Of a stretch of DNA of 64,000 nt, positions 28,711 through 35,972 are shown piece by piece. A model generated the notes under the pieces. That model saw only the letters and a program-made list of their open reading frames with translations, ran no database searches and was not told the DNA's origin. Position 1 is the first letter of the stretch, and each line of letters begins with the position of its first letter. The stretch comes from Litoreibacter arenae DSM 19593 (GTDB lineage: Bacteria > Pseudomonadota > Alphaproteobacteria > Rhodobacterales > Rhodobacteraceae). The stretch is taken from NCBI RefSeq assembly GCF_000442275.2, contig NZ_KE557312.1:248001-312000 (forward strand), written 5' to 3'. The position numbers and the translations under genes are program-made.

Positions 28711-29303
28711 GCCGGTGCCAGTATCGGATAAAGTGACGCGATCAGCAGCGTTGCCATCACCCAGTTGAAGACCCGCAATCGCGTCGGATTTGTCAGGATA
28801 CGACGCATCTGCTGGCCCAGCACGGTCCATGTCGACACGGACGGGCCATTTACGGCCCCGAAGATCACCGCGACAAGCGCCACGGCCGCAACCGATTGCG
28901 TCGGCGCGTAGACGGTGACGGCAGTGAGCGCCATCGCCCACGCCTTCGGGTTGACCCACTGGAAGGCGGCGGCTTGCAGGAACGTCATCGGCGTGCCGCC
29001 GGCCTCTCCCTGCTTCGGGGGCGCGGCATTGGCGATTTTCCAAGCGAGCCAAGACATATATGCGGCTGACGCCACTTTCAGGATCGTGTGGCTGATAGGA
29101 TAAAGCTCGAAGACCTGCACCAGTCCGATTCCGACCAAAAAAACCATCAGCATAAAGCCGATGCTGATCCCAAGCATATGCGGCACGCTACGCCGGAATC
29201 CGAAATTTGCACCCGACGCCATCAGCATCAGGTTGTTCGGCCCCGGCGTGATGGAGGACACGAACGCGAAGATGACGAGAGCGGTGAAAATTTCGTAGGT
29301 CAT
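28707..29303 (-). CDS. LysE/RhtB-family translocator
   Basis: 198 aa, six predicted membrane spans. The N-terminal FAFVSSITPGPNNLMLMASGANFGFRRS carries the TPGPN motif typical of RhtB/LeuE amino-acid exporters. ATG 29303 is selected because the family begins here; the longer frame upstream crosses the divergent promoter. It is divergent from an Lrp/AsnC gene, a frequent regulator-exporter pairing. Its stop overlaps the helicase stop by four bases. Exported substrate unknown. Confidence 0.84.
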   Translation of the reverse strand: MTYEIFTALVIFAFVSSITPGPNNLMLMASGANFGFRRSVPHMLGISIGFMLMVFLVGIGLVQVFELYPISHTILKVASAAYMSWLAWKIANAAPPKQGEAGGTPMTFLQAAAFQWVNPKAWAMALTAVTVYAPTQSVAAVALVAVIFGAVNGPSVSTWTVLGQQMRRILTNPTRLRVFNWVMATLLIASLYPILAPA

Positions 29304-29376
29304 GACGAAAAGACTACGCGCTGCGTCGCGCATTGAGGTTGCGTATTGTGTTCTTTTTCGTCTATTTCTGCAACTT

Positions 29377-29829
29377 ATGACAGCTCTGTATCTGATTAAC
29401 GACAACATATTGCGCGAGCTGAGCCGCGACGGCCGGATCAGCAATCTTGAACTGGCCGATCGGGTTGGGCTGTCACCCTCTGCCTGTCTGCGTCGTGTGC
29501 AAGAGCTAGAGCGCCGTGGAATTATCAAGGGATATCGTGCGGTGCTGGATCATGCTCGGCTGGGTGCGGGGTTCGTTGCCTATATCGGCGTCGGCCTTTC
29601 CGATCACTCAAAGACCTCGCAAGAAGCTTTCGAGCGCTCCATTTCCCGAAGCCCCGAGGTACGCGAGTGCCACAACGTTACCGGAACGGTCGAATACCTG
29701 TTGCGTGTGGAGTGTGCCGACCTTGCCGCCTACAAGTTTTTCCACACTGATGTTCTGGGTGCCCTACCACAAGTGCGGTCGCTTACGTCCTATGTGGTGA
29801 TGGGATCCCCGAAAGACGAACGCGCCTGA
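29377..29829 (+). CDS. Lrp/AsnC-family transcriptional regulator
   Basis: 150 aa. The N-terminal HTH (NDNILRELSRDGRISNLELADRVGLSPSACLRRVQELER) and the C-terminal RAM ligand-binding domain (FVAYIGVGLSDHSKT... ECHNVTGTVEYLLRVECADL) are complete. It probably senses an amino acid and controls the divergent LysE-type exporter across the 73-bp gap. The start MTALYLINDN is chosen over a far-upstream ATG that overlaps the exporter start. It is convergent with the small-RNA hairpin array. Confidence 0.86.
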   Translation: MTALYLINDNILRELSRDGRISNLELADRVGLSPSACLRRVQELERRGIIKGYRAVLDHARLGAGFVAYIGVGLSDHSKTSQEAFERSISRSPEVRECHNVTGTVEYLLRVECADLAAYKFFHTDVLGALPQVRSLTSYVVMGSPKDERA

Positions 29830-29848
29830 AATCCTGAAGTCGAAACAC

Positions 29849-29884
29849 AAAAAAACGGTGATGCAGGGAGGGCGCATCACCGTT
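29849..29884 (-). terminator. Terminator that is also the last CCUCCC-loop hairpin
   Basis: The 11-bp stem 29854-29864/29874-29884, read on the minus strand, ends in seven consecutive U (29855-29849). The loop reads GCCCTCCCT, so the terminator doubles as the fifth anti-SD loop of the array. Confidence 0.8.
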
Positions 29885-30047
29885 CTTATGTGCGGCTCCG
29901 ATCAGGGAGGAGGAAGATCGTTGCCGTATTTCGGGACAACCTCGGGAGGAGGTGAAGCTGTTCCGATCTGGTCAGTGGCGGCACCTAAGGGAGGAGGAAG
30001 GTGCCGCCACCAAAGCGAACCCGGCTTAAGGGAGGAGGAAAGCCGGG
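29849..30047 (-). ncRNA. Tandem CcsR/cuckoo-type sRNA hairpins (five CCUCCUCCC loops)
   Basis: On the minus strand, five consecutive hairpins follow the DUF1127 gene and each shows a CCTCCTCCC or CCCTCCC loop. In transcription order: stem 30020-30027/30040-30047 (8 bp); stem 29975-29985/30000-30010 (11 bp perfect); 29932-29938/29959-29965 (one mismatch, inner ACCTC/GAGGT); 29899-29903/29916-29920 extended by CGGC/GCCG; and 29854-29864/29874-29884 (11 bp). This matches the CcsR (cuckoo) RNAs of Rhodobacter sphaeroides, processed from a DUF1127 (CcaF1) transcript and induced by stress through RpoH sigma factors. The loops are anti-Shine-Dalgarno-like. Processing boundaries cannot be set from sequence. 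Confidence 0.82.
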
Positions 30048-30056
30048 AGCGCGAAC

Positions 30057-30269
30057 TCAATTCTTGTAAGCTGCCTCATAGGCGACCGATTTTACGTTGG
30101 AGGGGCTCAGGCCCAGATCAGCCAACTCGCGGTCGCTCAGAGTCTGAAGCTCGTTCAGCGTCGTGCGATAAACGCGGTATTTTGCGTGACGTTCCGCAAG
30201 GTCGTTTTTGAATGCTACCAGACGTTCGATCAGTGTCGGTGCGGTGCGGATACTCGTTGTGTAAGCCAT
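30057..30269 (-). CDS. DUF1127 small protein (CcaF1-like)
   Basis: 70 aa, basic. The C-terminal half is a DUF1127 domain (YRTTLNELQTLSDRELADLGLSPSNVKSVAYEAAYKN). In R. sphaeroides the homologue at this position, CcaF1 (RSP_6037), is an RNA-binding protein translated from the precursor of the CcsR small RNAs and affects RNA processing. Here too the ORF is directly followed by the hairpin array, nine bases after its stop. AAGGAAAAT lies upstream of the ATG. Expression by an RpoH-type sigma factor is likely from the comparison, not shown by the sequence. Confidence 0.85.
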   Translation of the reverse strand: MAYTTSIRTAPTLIERLVAFKNDLAERHAKYRVYRTTLNELQTLSDRELADLGLSPSNVKSVAYEAAYKN

Positions 30270-30346
30270 GTCTATTTTCCTTTTCGATCTCGGGTTTCTC
30301 TGTCAGCGGTCTGACGCCCTCGTCTCTGTTGCCTTCAATCTAGGGA

Positions 30347-30396
30347 AATGCTGCGCTGCAACAATAGCCATATTGGCAATGCTGCTATGCAGCATT
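30347..30396. promoter_or_regulatory. Two PhaR-like CTGC-N3-GCA(G) boxes
   Basis: AATGCTGCTATGCAGCATT (30378-30396) is a perfect 8-bp dyad with a 3-bp spacer and fits CTGC-N3-GCAG, the reported PhaR (PHA-granule regulator) site in Rhodobacter/Paracoccus. A second, imperfect copy, AATGCTGCGCTGCAACA, starts at 30347, exactly 31 bp away. Both lie 80-130 bp upstream of the DUF1127/sRNA transcript start codon, where a -35/-10 pair (TTGTTG...CTAGAT) can be drawn. Confidence 0.45.
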
Positions 30397-30420
30397 TGCA
30401 TGGCTTAACACTTTGTTTTT

Positions 30421-30447
30421 GTTACCTTACGTCAATTAATTGGTAAC
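30421..30447. promoter_or_regulatory. GTTACC/GGTAAC dyad upstream of mrp
   Basis: GTTACC (30421-30426) and GGTAAC (30442-30447) are inverted repeats 15 bp apart in the A/T-rich gap between the sRNA locus and mrp. It may be an operator for either; no regulator is assigned. Confidence 0.3.
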
Positions 30448-30606
30448 GGTTCTGTGATCTTCGTTTGCGCTACCATCGCGGCCGATCAGTGTGCGGCACG
30501 AGAAGCGACAGCGAAACAAATGCGACCGATTGCCTTGTGGGGTTGCCCTTGGCGGCGCGGGCGCTCACTTAGGCATGGACGTAAATGACCGAAGACAGGA
30601 AGCCCC

Positions 30607-31665
30607 ATGACCTTGACCCGCGACGCCATTCTCGACGCCTTGCGCGTGTTGAAACTGCCAGACGGGGAGGACATCGTCGCCAAGGACATGATCCGCGCCT
30701 TGGCGATCGACGGGGGCACCGTGCGTTTCGTCATCGAAGCCGCGCCGGAGGTGGCCAAGCATCTTGAGCCGTTGCGCGCAGCCGCCCAACAGATTGTGGA
30801 ACGCATGGACGGCGTCGAAGGTGCATCGGTATTGCTGACCGCGCATTCGGACAAGAAGCCGCCCTCGTTGAAGGCCGGCAAGCACCCGGAGCCGCAGGCA
30901 GGGCCCACAAAGCCCAAAGGCGTAGCGCGGATTTTGGCTGTCGCGTCAGGCAAGGGCGGCGTGGGCAAGTCCACGCTGTCATCCAACCTTGCCGTGGCGT
31001 TGGCAAAGCAAGGTCGCAAGGTCGGGTTGCTGGACGCCGACATATACGGCCCCTCCCAGCCCCGCATGATGGGTGTCAGCAAACGCCCTGCGTCGCCGGA
31101 CGGCAAAACCATCATCCCGCTGAAGGCCCACGGAGTCACCATGATGTCCATTGGCCTGATGATGGACCCCGACAAAGCCATCGTCTGGCGCGGGCCCATG
31201 CTTATGGGGGCCTTGCAGCAAATGCTGGGGCAGGTGGAGTGGGGAGAGCTCGACGTGCTGATCGTCGACTTGCCCCCCGGCACCGGCGACGTGCAGCTGA
31301 CCCTTTGCACCAAGTCGGAGTTGACGGGCGCCATCGTGGTCTCCACCCCGCAGGACGTGGCGCTGCTCGATGCGAAAAAGGCCATTGATATGTTCAACAC
31401 CCTGAAGACCCCCGTGCTGGGGCTCGTCGAGAATATGTCTATGTATATATGTCCCACCTGCGGGACAGAGGCGCATATCTTTGGCCATGGCGGCGTGAAG
31501 GACGAGGCCGATCGGATGGGTATCCCGTTCCTTGGTGAAATCCCCCTTGATATAGATGTGCGCCTGTCCGGCGATAGCGGCACCCCGATCGCGGCGGGCG
31601 ACGGGCCGGTGGCGCAAGCCTATGCCAGGCTGGCTGAGGGGCTGGTCAAGGGTGGCATGGCCTGA
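30607..31665 (+). CDS. Mrp/NBP35-family Fe-S cluster carrier ATPase
   Basis: 352 aa. Residues 1-~85 form a MIP18/DUF59-type N-terminal domain. A deviant Walker A, ASGKGGVGKSTLSSNLAVAL, follows near residue 117, then LLDADIYGPSQPRMMG. The CxxC in ICPTCGTEAHIFG would bridge a [4Fe-4S] cluster between two subunits. It delivers clusters to apoproteins in the cytoplasm. It stands alone between the sRNA locus and the cell-wall cluster and has its own terminator. Confidence 0.92.
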   Translation: MTLTRDAILDALRVLKLPDGEDIVAKDMIRALAIDGGTVRFVIEAAPEVAKHLEPLRAAAQQIVERMDGVEGASVLLTAHSDKKPPSLKAGKHPEPQAGPTKPKGVARILAVASGKGGVGKSTLSSNLAVALAKQGRKVGLLDADIYGPSQPRMMGVSKRPASPDGKTIIPLKAHGVTMMSIGLMMDPDKAIVWRGPMLMGALQQMLGQVEWGELDVLIVDLPPGTGDVQLTLCTKSELTGAIVVSTPQDVALLDAKKAIDMFNTLKTPVLGLVENMSMYICPTCGTEAHIFGHGGVKDEADRMGIPFLGEIPLDIDVRLSGDSGTPIAAGDGPVAQAYARLAEGLVKGGMA

Positions 31666-31700
31666 CCGCACCTCGAATTAACTTCAGTTTTGCTGAGACG

Positions 31701-31730
31701 AACCGCGCAAGGGCAACTTTGCGCGGTTTT
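31701..31730 (+). terminator. Terminator after mrp
   Basis: AACCGCGCAA (31701-31710) pairs perfectly with TTGCGCGGTT (31719-31728), with an 8-nt loop and a TTTT tail. Confidence 0.8.
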
Positions 31731-31795
31731 CCGCGCGTGGCCTGTGGATAACTTGCTTTGCGAATCAAAATCGGCTCAAAACGAGGTGATTCGGA

Positions 31796-31860
31796 TGGGA
31801 TTTCATGGGAACGGCTACGGATTTAGCTCTGAAACCACATCATTATGGGAAATTGTGGGA
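31796..31860 (+). promoter_or_regulatory. MraZ-type TGGGA direct repeats, plus-strand array
   Basis: TGGGA occurs at 31796, 31806, 31846 and 31856, all in the same 10-bp phase (TGGGA-N5-TGGGA twice). This is the direct-repeat pattern bound by MraZ upstream of dcw clusters. It lies 410-480 bp before mraZ, in the ~600-bp gap after mrp. That gap also holds a DnaA-box-like TGTGGATAA (31743-31751) and otherwise no gene I can support. Confidence 0.6.
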
Positions 31861-31973
31861 AAAAGTTCCAAGAAATTCCTACACCACATTTAGTGTTGAT
31901 ATCGCGCCATGCCACCAATTGAGCCAAAAATTTGGCGTAATCTACTGGTAGTGGCGGTTCGGGATCATCCACT

Positions 31974-32018
31974 TCCCACGCAGTCCCGTAAAAACCCATT
32001 GATTACCATGGTGTCCCA
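31974..32018 (-). promoter_or_regulatory. MraZ-type TGGGN direct repeats, minus-strand array
   Basis: On the minus strand, TGGGA (32014-32018), degenerate TGGTA (32004-32008), TGGGT (31994-31998), CGGGA (31984-31988) and TGGGA (31974-31978) sit at exact 10-bp pitch with 5-bp spacers. This is the canonical MraZ box arrangement, here inverted with respect to mraZ and about 255 bp upstream of its start codon. MraZ is known to repress its own dcw promoter by binding such repeats. Confidence 0.7.
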
Positions 32019-32199
32019 TGGCACAAAGTTTCCACGATGAGGACGGAACGACAACAAGGGGCGACCAAGAACCCCAAGGCGACCAAAAGGTTTCATACAG
32101 GCACCGATCTTCATTGAACTACGTTTGACTCTGCGCGAGCAGACATCCCCCCAGGTGGCGCGGGTCAAACACCTCCCTAGACGGGAACGAGGGCGGCGG

Positions 32200-32223
32200 G
32201 TTGATCAGTGGCAGCAGATCAAC
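32200..32223. promoter_or_regulatory. GTTGATC/GATCAAC dyad near the mraZ start
   Basis: GTTGATC (32200-32206) and GATCAAC (32217-32223) are a perfect 7-bp inverted repeat 10 bp apart, about 50 bp before mraZ. It could be an operator or a leader hairpin in the dcw transcript. Confidence 0.35.
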
Positions 32224-32271
32224 TCGTCGTTTTCCGTTTAAGGGCCGAATATAAAAAGGGTGGCGCGGACA

Positions 32272-32784
32272 GTGGCACAACGGTTCAGAGGCGAAAGCGT
32301 CCACAAAGTGGACAGCAAGGGCAGGGTGTCTATCCCGGCCCTGTTTCGCCGTGTTCTGGAGGCCTCCGACCCCGATTGGACCGAAGGTCTCAGCCCCAAT
32401 GTCGTCATCGTATATGGCGGCAAATCCCAGAATTACCTTGAGGCCTATACCCAAGAGGCCATCAAAGAGGTCGACGAGAAGATCGCTCGCTTGCCACGCG
32501 GCTCCAAGCCCCGTCGCGCGCTGGAGCATCTGTTCAACGCCCAATCCCTGCCCACGCAGACCGACGACACAGGCCGTCTCGTGCTACCCGCGAAACTGCG
32601 CGAAAAGGTCGGCATCAAGGGTGAGGCCAAGTTCGTCGCCATGGGCGACACGTTCCAGATCTGGGCGCCGGACGCCTTCGACGACCGCAACGCGGATATC
32701 GAGGATTGGCTGGACGAGCAGGGCGACGATTTCGATCCGCTCGAATTGTTGGAGATGGCACCGGAGCCATCGGTCGCGGAGTAG
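32272..32784 (+). CDS. mraZ: Division/cell-wall cluster regulator MraZ
   Basis: 170 aa from GTG 32272 ([29 protein letters not shown]); GTG 32260 is an alternative four codons upstream. Two AbrB-like swapped-hairpin domains each carry a [16 protein letters not shown] motif (residues ~16-25 and ~95-105). MraZ forms ring-shaped oligomers that bind TGGGN repeats and repress the dcw operon; two matching arrays lie upstream. It is the first gene of the cluster, four bases before rsmH. Confidence 0.92.
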   Translation: MAQRFRGESVHKVDSKGRVSIPALFRRVLEASDPDWTEGLSPNVVIVYGGKSQNYLEAYTQEAIKEVDEKIARLPRGSKPRRALEHLFNAQSLPTQTDDTGRLVLPAKLREKVGIKGEAKFVAMGDTFQIWAPDAFDDRNADIEDWLDEQGDDFDPLELLEMAPEPSVAE

Positions 32785-32788
32785 GCCT

Positions 32789-33778
32789 ATGTCTGCAAGA
32801 GTGCCGCGTGAGACCAACCCCGATGCGCCGCACCTGCCGGTTCTTATTGACGCCATCCTTGATCAAGTGACGCCGCAAGGCGTCTGGGTCGACGGCACCT
32901 TTGGCGCTGGAGGATACACCAAAGCGTTCCTCGACAAGGGTGCCAAAGTCATCGCCATCGACCGCGACCCGCTGGTCTTCGACATGGCCGCCGAATGGGC
33001 TGGCAACTACCCCGATCTGGTCCTCAAACGCGGCACGTTCTCCGAACTCGACACAATCGCGGGGGAGTTGGTCGACGGCGTGGTGCTGGATCTCGGCGTC
33101 TCCTCCATGCAGCTTGATCAGGCCGAACGCGGCTTCTCTTTCCTGCGCGACGGGCCGCTGGATATGCGCATGGGGCAGGACGGCCTCAGCGCCGCCGATC
33201 TGGTCAACGAAGGCTCCGAAGCCTTGCTGGCCGACATTCTGTTCCAATACGGCGAAGAACGCGCCTCCCGCCGCATCGCCAAGGCGATCATTGGGGCGCG
33301 CCCTATCACCACGACGGCGAAACTCGTCGAGGTGATCGAAAGCGTTCTGCCCAAAGGCAAGCCGGGTCACAGCCATCCTGCGACCCGAAGTTTCCAAGCG
33401 ATCCGCATCGCGGTGAACGACGAATTCGGCCAGCTTATCAGCGGTCTGGAAGCCGCGGAACGCGCCCTGAAGCCCGGCGGCGAGTTGGCGGTGGTGACAT
33501 TCCATTCGCTCGAAGACCGCATCGTCAAGAAATTCCTGCAGGCCCGCGCCGGCAAAAGCGGCGGCGGCTCCCGCTACGCGCCCGAGCAGCAGACCGATGA
33601 ACCGACATTCGAGCTGATTACCCGCAAAGCGGTGACGGCGGACAAGGACGAGCTGGCACGCAACCCGCGCTCCCGCTCGGCCAAATTGAGGATAGGGCGG
33701 CGCACCGACGCCCCCGCAGCAGACAAGGGGCGGGCCGGATTGGGCCTGCCCAAACTGACAGGACAGGAGCTTTTGTAA
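32789..33778 (+). CDS. rsmH: 16S rRNA (cytosine1402-N4)-methyltransferase
   Basis: 329 aa. It methylates N4 of C1402 in the 16S rRNA decoding site. Family motifs are [41 protein letters not shown] (SAM site), [41 protein letters not shown] and [15 protein letters not shown]. The ATG ([15 protein letters not shown]) lies four bases after mraZ, and the stop overlaps the ftsL start (TAATG). Confidence 0.95.
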   Translation: MSARVPRETNPDAPHLPVLIDAILDQVTPQGVWVDGTFGAGGYTKAFLDKGAKVIAIDRDPLVFDMAAEWAGNYPDLVLKRGTFSELDTIAGELVDGVVLDLGVSSMQLDQAERGFSFLRDGPLDMRMGQDGLSAADLVNEGSEALLADILFQYGEERASRRIAKAIIGARPITTTAKLVEVIESVLPKGKPGHSHPATRSFQAIRIAVNDEFGQLISGLEAAERALKPGGELAVVTFHSLEDRIVKKFLQARAGKSGGGSRYAPEQQTDEPTFELITRKAVTADKDELARNPRSRSAKLRIGRRTDAPAADKGRAGLGLPKLTGQELL

Positions 33779-34152
33779 TGCGTGGACTACTTTACACAGT
33801 GTCGGCCCTTGCGGTCATGGGGTTGGGCTACTGGGCCTATTACGAGAATTACCAAACACAAGACGCTCTGCGCACGGCCTCCGGTCTGCAGCGCGAAATC
33901 GGCTCCTCGCGCGAAACCCTGTCCGTGCTGGCTGCCGAATGGGCCTACCTCAACCGCCCCGAACGCCTGCGCGATCTGGCGGACCTGAACTTCCCCGACC
34001 TACAGCTCTTGCCGATCACACCCGACCAGTTCGGTGACGTGGCGCAGGTGACCTTTCCCGCGCCCGAGGTCGAGTTGAACCTTGACGAAATCAACGGCGC
34101 CGTCGATGTGCGCGGCAACTATCTGGCCGAGGATGGGGAGCAATACCCATGA
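33778..34152 (+). CDS. ftsL: Cell-division protein FtsL
   Basis: 124 aa bitopic membrane protein with one N-terminal span (LLYTVSALAVMGLGYWAYY) and no long cytoplasmic tail. A short periplasmic coiled coil follows (TASGLQREIGSSRETLSVLAAEWAYLNRPERLRDLAD). The NRPERL motif is typical of alphaproteobacterial FtsL. It joins FtsB and FtsQ to activate FtsW-FtsI. It is coupled to rsmH (TAATG) and ftsI (ATGA). Confidence 0.88.
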   Translation: MRGLLYTVSALAVMGLGYWAYYENYQTQDALRTASGLQREIGSSRETLSVLAAEWAYLNRPERLRDLADLNFPDLQLLPITPDQFGDVAQVTFPAPEVELNLDEINGAVDVRGNYLAEDGEQYP

Positions 34153-35933
34153 TCCGTACCCCGCTGCGCCCTCTGGCGCGAATTCTGCAAGCAAGACAGA
34201 AGGGTGAAAACCCCGACCGCATCGAGCGTGAGAACATCCGCCTGCGGCATGAAGAAATGCGCGACAAGATGCGCCAACGCGCCGAAAGCCGCCTGCTGTT
34301 CGTGGGCGTGTTCTTCGTTCTGGCCTTTTCCATGGTCGGCGCACGAATGACCGTGCTGGCGTCGTCCGAGGCGGTGGAGCCCCGCGCTTCTGCCTCTGGC
34401 GCGAACATCGTCGCGCAACGCTCTGACATCGTGGACAGAAACGGCCGTGTGCTGGCGACGAACCTGATTACCAACTCGCTCTACGCCCAGCCGCATCTGA
34501 TGATCGAGCCGGACCGCGCCGCCAAGGAACTGGTGGCGATCTTCCCCGACCTGAAGCTGGAGAAGCTGCAAAAGGACTTCACCGGCAAGCGCAAGTTCCT
34601 GTGGATCAAGAAAAAGCTTAGCCCCGAGCAGATGCAGGCCGTCCATGATATCGGCGACCCTGGCCTGCTGTTCGGCCCGCGCGAAATGCGTCTTTATCCT
34701 AACGGCAAGCTGGCCGCTCACGTCTTAGGCGGTGCGAGCTTCGGTCGCGAAGGCGTCCATTCCGCCGAGGTCATCGGCACTGCTGGCGTCGAAAAAGCCT
34801 TCGACGCCTACCTGCGCGACCCGGCCATGGACGGCGCCCCCCTGCGTCTGTCCCTCGACATGACAATTCAGGCCGCGTCGCGTCAGGTGCTTGAAGGCGG
34901 CATGAAACTGATGAACGCCAAGGGGGCGACCAGCATCCTGATGGACGTCCACACGGGCGAGGTCATCTCGATGGTTTCCCTGCCGGATTTCGATCCGAAC
35001 ACCCGCCCCAACGGGCTGATCAAGGGCGACCCGTCCGACAGCCCGCTGTTCAACCGCGCAGTGCAAGGCGTCTACGAGCTCGGCTCCACCTTCAAGATCT
35101 TCGCAGCCGCACAGGCGCTGGAGCTTGGTCTGGTGAACCCCAACACCATGATCAACACAAAAGGCCCGATGCAAAAGGGTCGCTTCCGCATCCGCGATTT
35201 CCACAATTACGGCCCACAACTCAGCGTCACGGATGTGATCGTGAAGTCCTCTAACATCGGCACCGCCCGCATGGCGTTGGATATCGGGGCGACGCGGCAA
35301 CAAGAGTTCCTGAAGTCGCTGGGTTTCTTCGAGTCCACGCCTGTCGAGTTGGTCGAGGCCCCCGGTGCCAAACCGCTTCTGCCAAGCAAATGGGCAGATA
35401 TCCACACGATGACAGTGTCTTACGGGCACGGCATGGCCGCCAGCCCGCTGCATCTTGCGGCGGCCTATTCCACGATGGTCAATGGCGGCACACTGGTGGC
35501 ACCGACGCTTCTCAAGACGCAAGCCGTTGAGAAAGGCCCGCGCGTGATCTCCGAACGCACCTCCGCGCAGGCCCGCGAAATGCTACGCTCGGTGGTGGAA
35601 CGGGGCACGGCGTCCTTCGCCCGCGTCGAGGGCTACGAAGTCGGCGGCAAGACCGGCACCGCCGACAAGCCCAAGCCGCGTGGCGGGTACCACAAGGACA
35701 AGGTGATCGCGACCTTTGCGTCGGCCTTCCCCATGTCGGACCCGAAATACGTGCTGATCGTCACCCTTGACGAGCCGTCCGAGAATTCCGGCGACAAGCC
35801 CCGCCGCACCGCAGGCTGGACCGCCGTTCCGGTTGCCGCTGAAATGATCCGTCGCACAGCACCCCTTTTGGGCTTGCGGCCCGCGCTTGATCGCGGTGAA
35901 TTGAGCGAAGTCGTAAACACGGCGTCCGAATAG
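34149..35933 (+). CDS. ftsI: Septal peptidoglycan transpeptidase (PBP3)
   Basis: 594 aa class B penicillin-binding protein. A single span lies near residues 48-66 (LFVGVFFVLAFSMVGARMTVL). The dimer domain starts at RSDIVDRNGRVLATNL. The transpeptidase motifs are STFK (in GSTFKIFAAAQ, near residue 313), SSN (SSNIGTARMAL) and KTG (GGKTGTADKP). It cross-links septal peptidoglycan with FtsW. It overlaps ftsL by four bases and precedes murE by 39 bp. Confidence 0.94.
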   Translation: MIRTPLRPLARILQARQKGENPDRIERENIRLRHEEMRDKMRQRAESRLLFVGVFFVLAFSMVGARMTVLASSEAVEPRASASGANIVAQRSDIVDRNGRVLATNLITNSLYAQPHLMIEPDRAAKELVAIFPDLKLEKLQKDFTGKRKFLWIKKKLSPEQMQAVHDIGDPGLLFGPREMRLYPNGKLAAHVLGGASFGREGVHSAEVIGTAGVEKAFDAYLRDPAMDGAPLRLSLDMTIQAASRQVLEGGMKLMNAKGATSILMDVHTGEVISMVSLPDFDPNTRPNGLIKGDPSDSPLFNRAVQGVYELGSTFKIFAAAQALELGLVNPNTMINTKGPMQKGRFRIRDFHNYGPQLSVTDVIVKSSNIGTARMALDIGATRQQEFLKSLGFFESTPVELVEAPGAKPLLPSKWADIHTMTVSYGHGMAASPLHLAAAYSTMVNGGTLVAPTLLKTQAVEKGPRVISERTSAQAREMLRSVVERGTASFARVEGYEVGGKTGTADKPKPRGGYHKDKVIATFASAFPMSDPKYVLIVTLDEPSENSGDKPRRTAGWTAVPVAAEMIRRTAPLLGLRPALDRGELSEVVNTASE

Positions 35934-35972
35934 GCGAAAGGCCTCTCGGGGGCGGCATACCAGAGGGGCAGT

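Noticed and set aside
29849-30047. CRISPR-like array because of the repeated GGGAGGAGG units
   Set aside because: The repeats are short loop motifs within different stems, not repeat-spacer units, and no cas gene is nearby. The DUF1127 context fits CcsR RNAs.
14674-31751. Replication origin from DnaA-box-like TGTGGATAA at 14674 and 31743
   Set aside because: These are single isolated matches with no cluster of boxes, AT-rich unwinding region or origin genes.
31666-32271. RNase P RNA or another large structured RNA upstream of mraZ
   Set aside because: I could not find the conserved RNase P core strings or a continuous fold. The MraZ boxes and dyad explain most of the visible structure.
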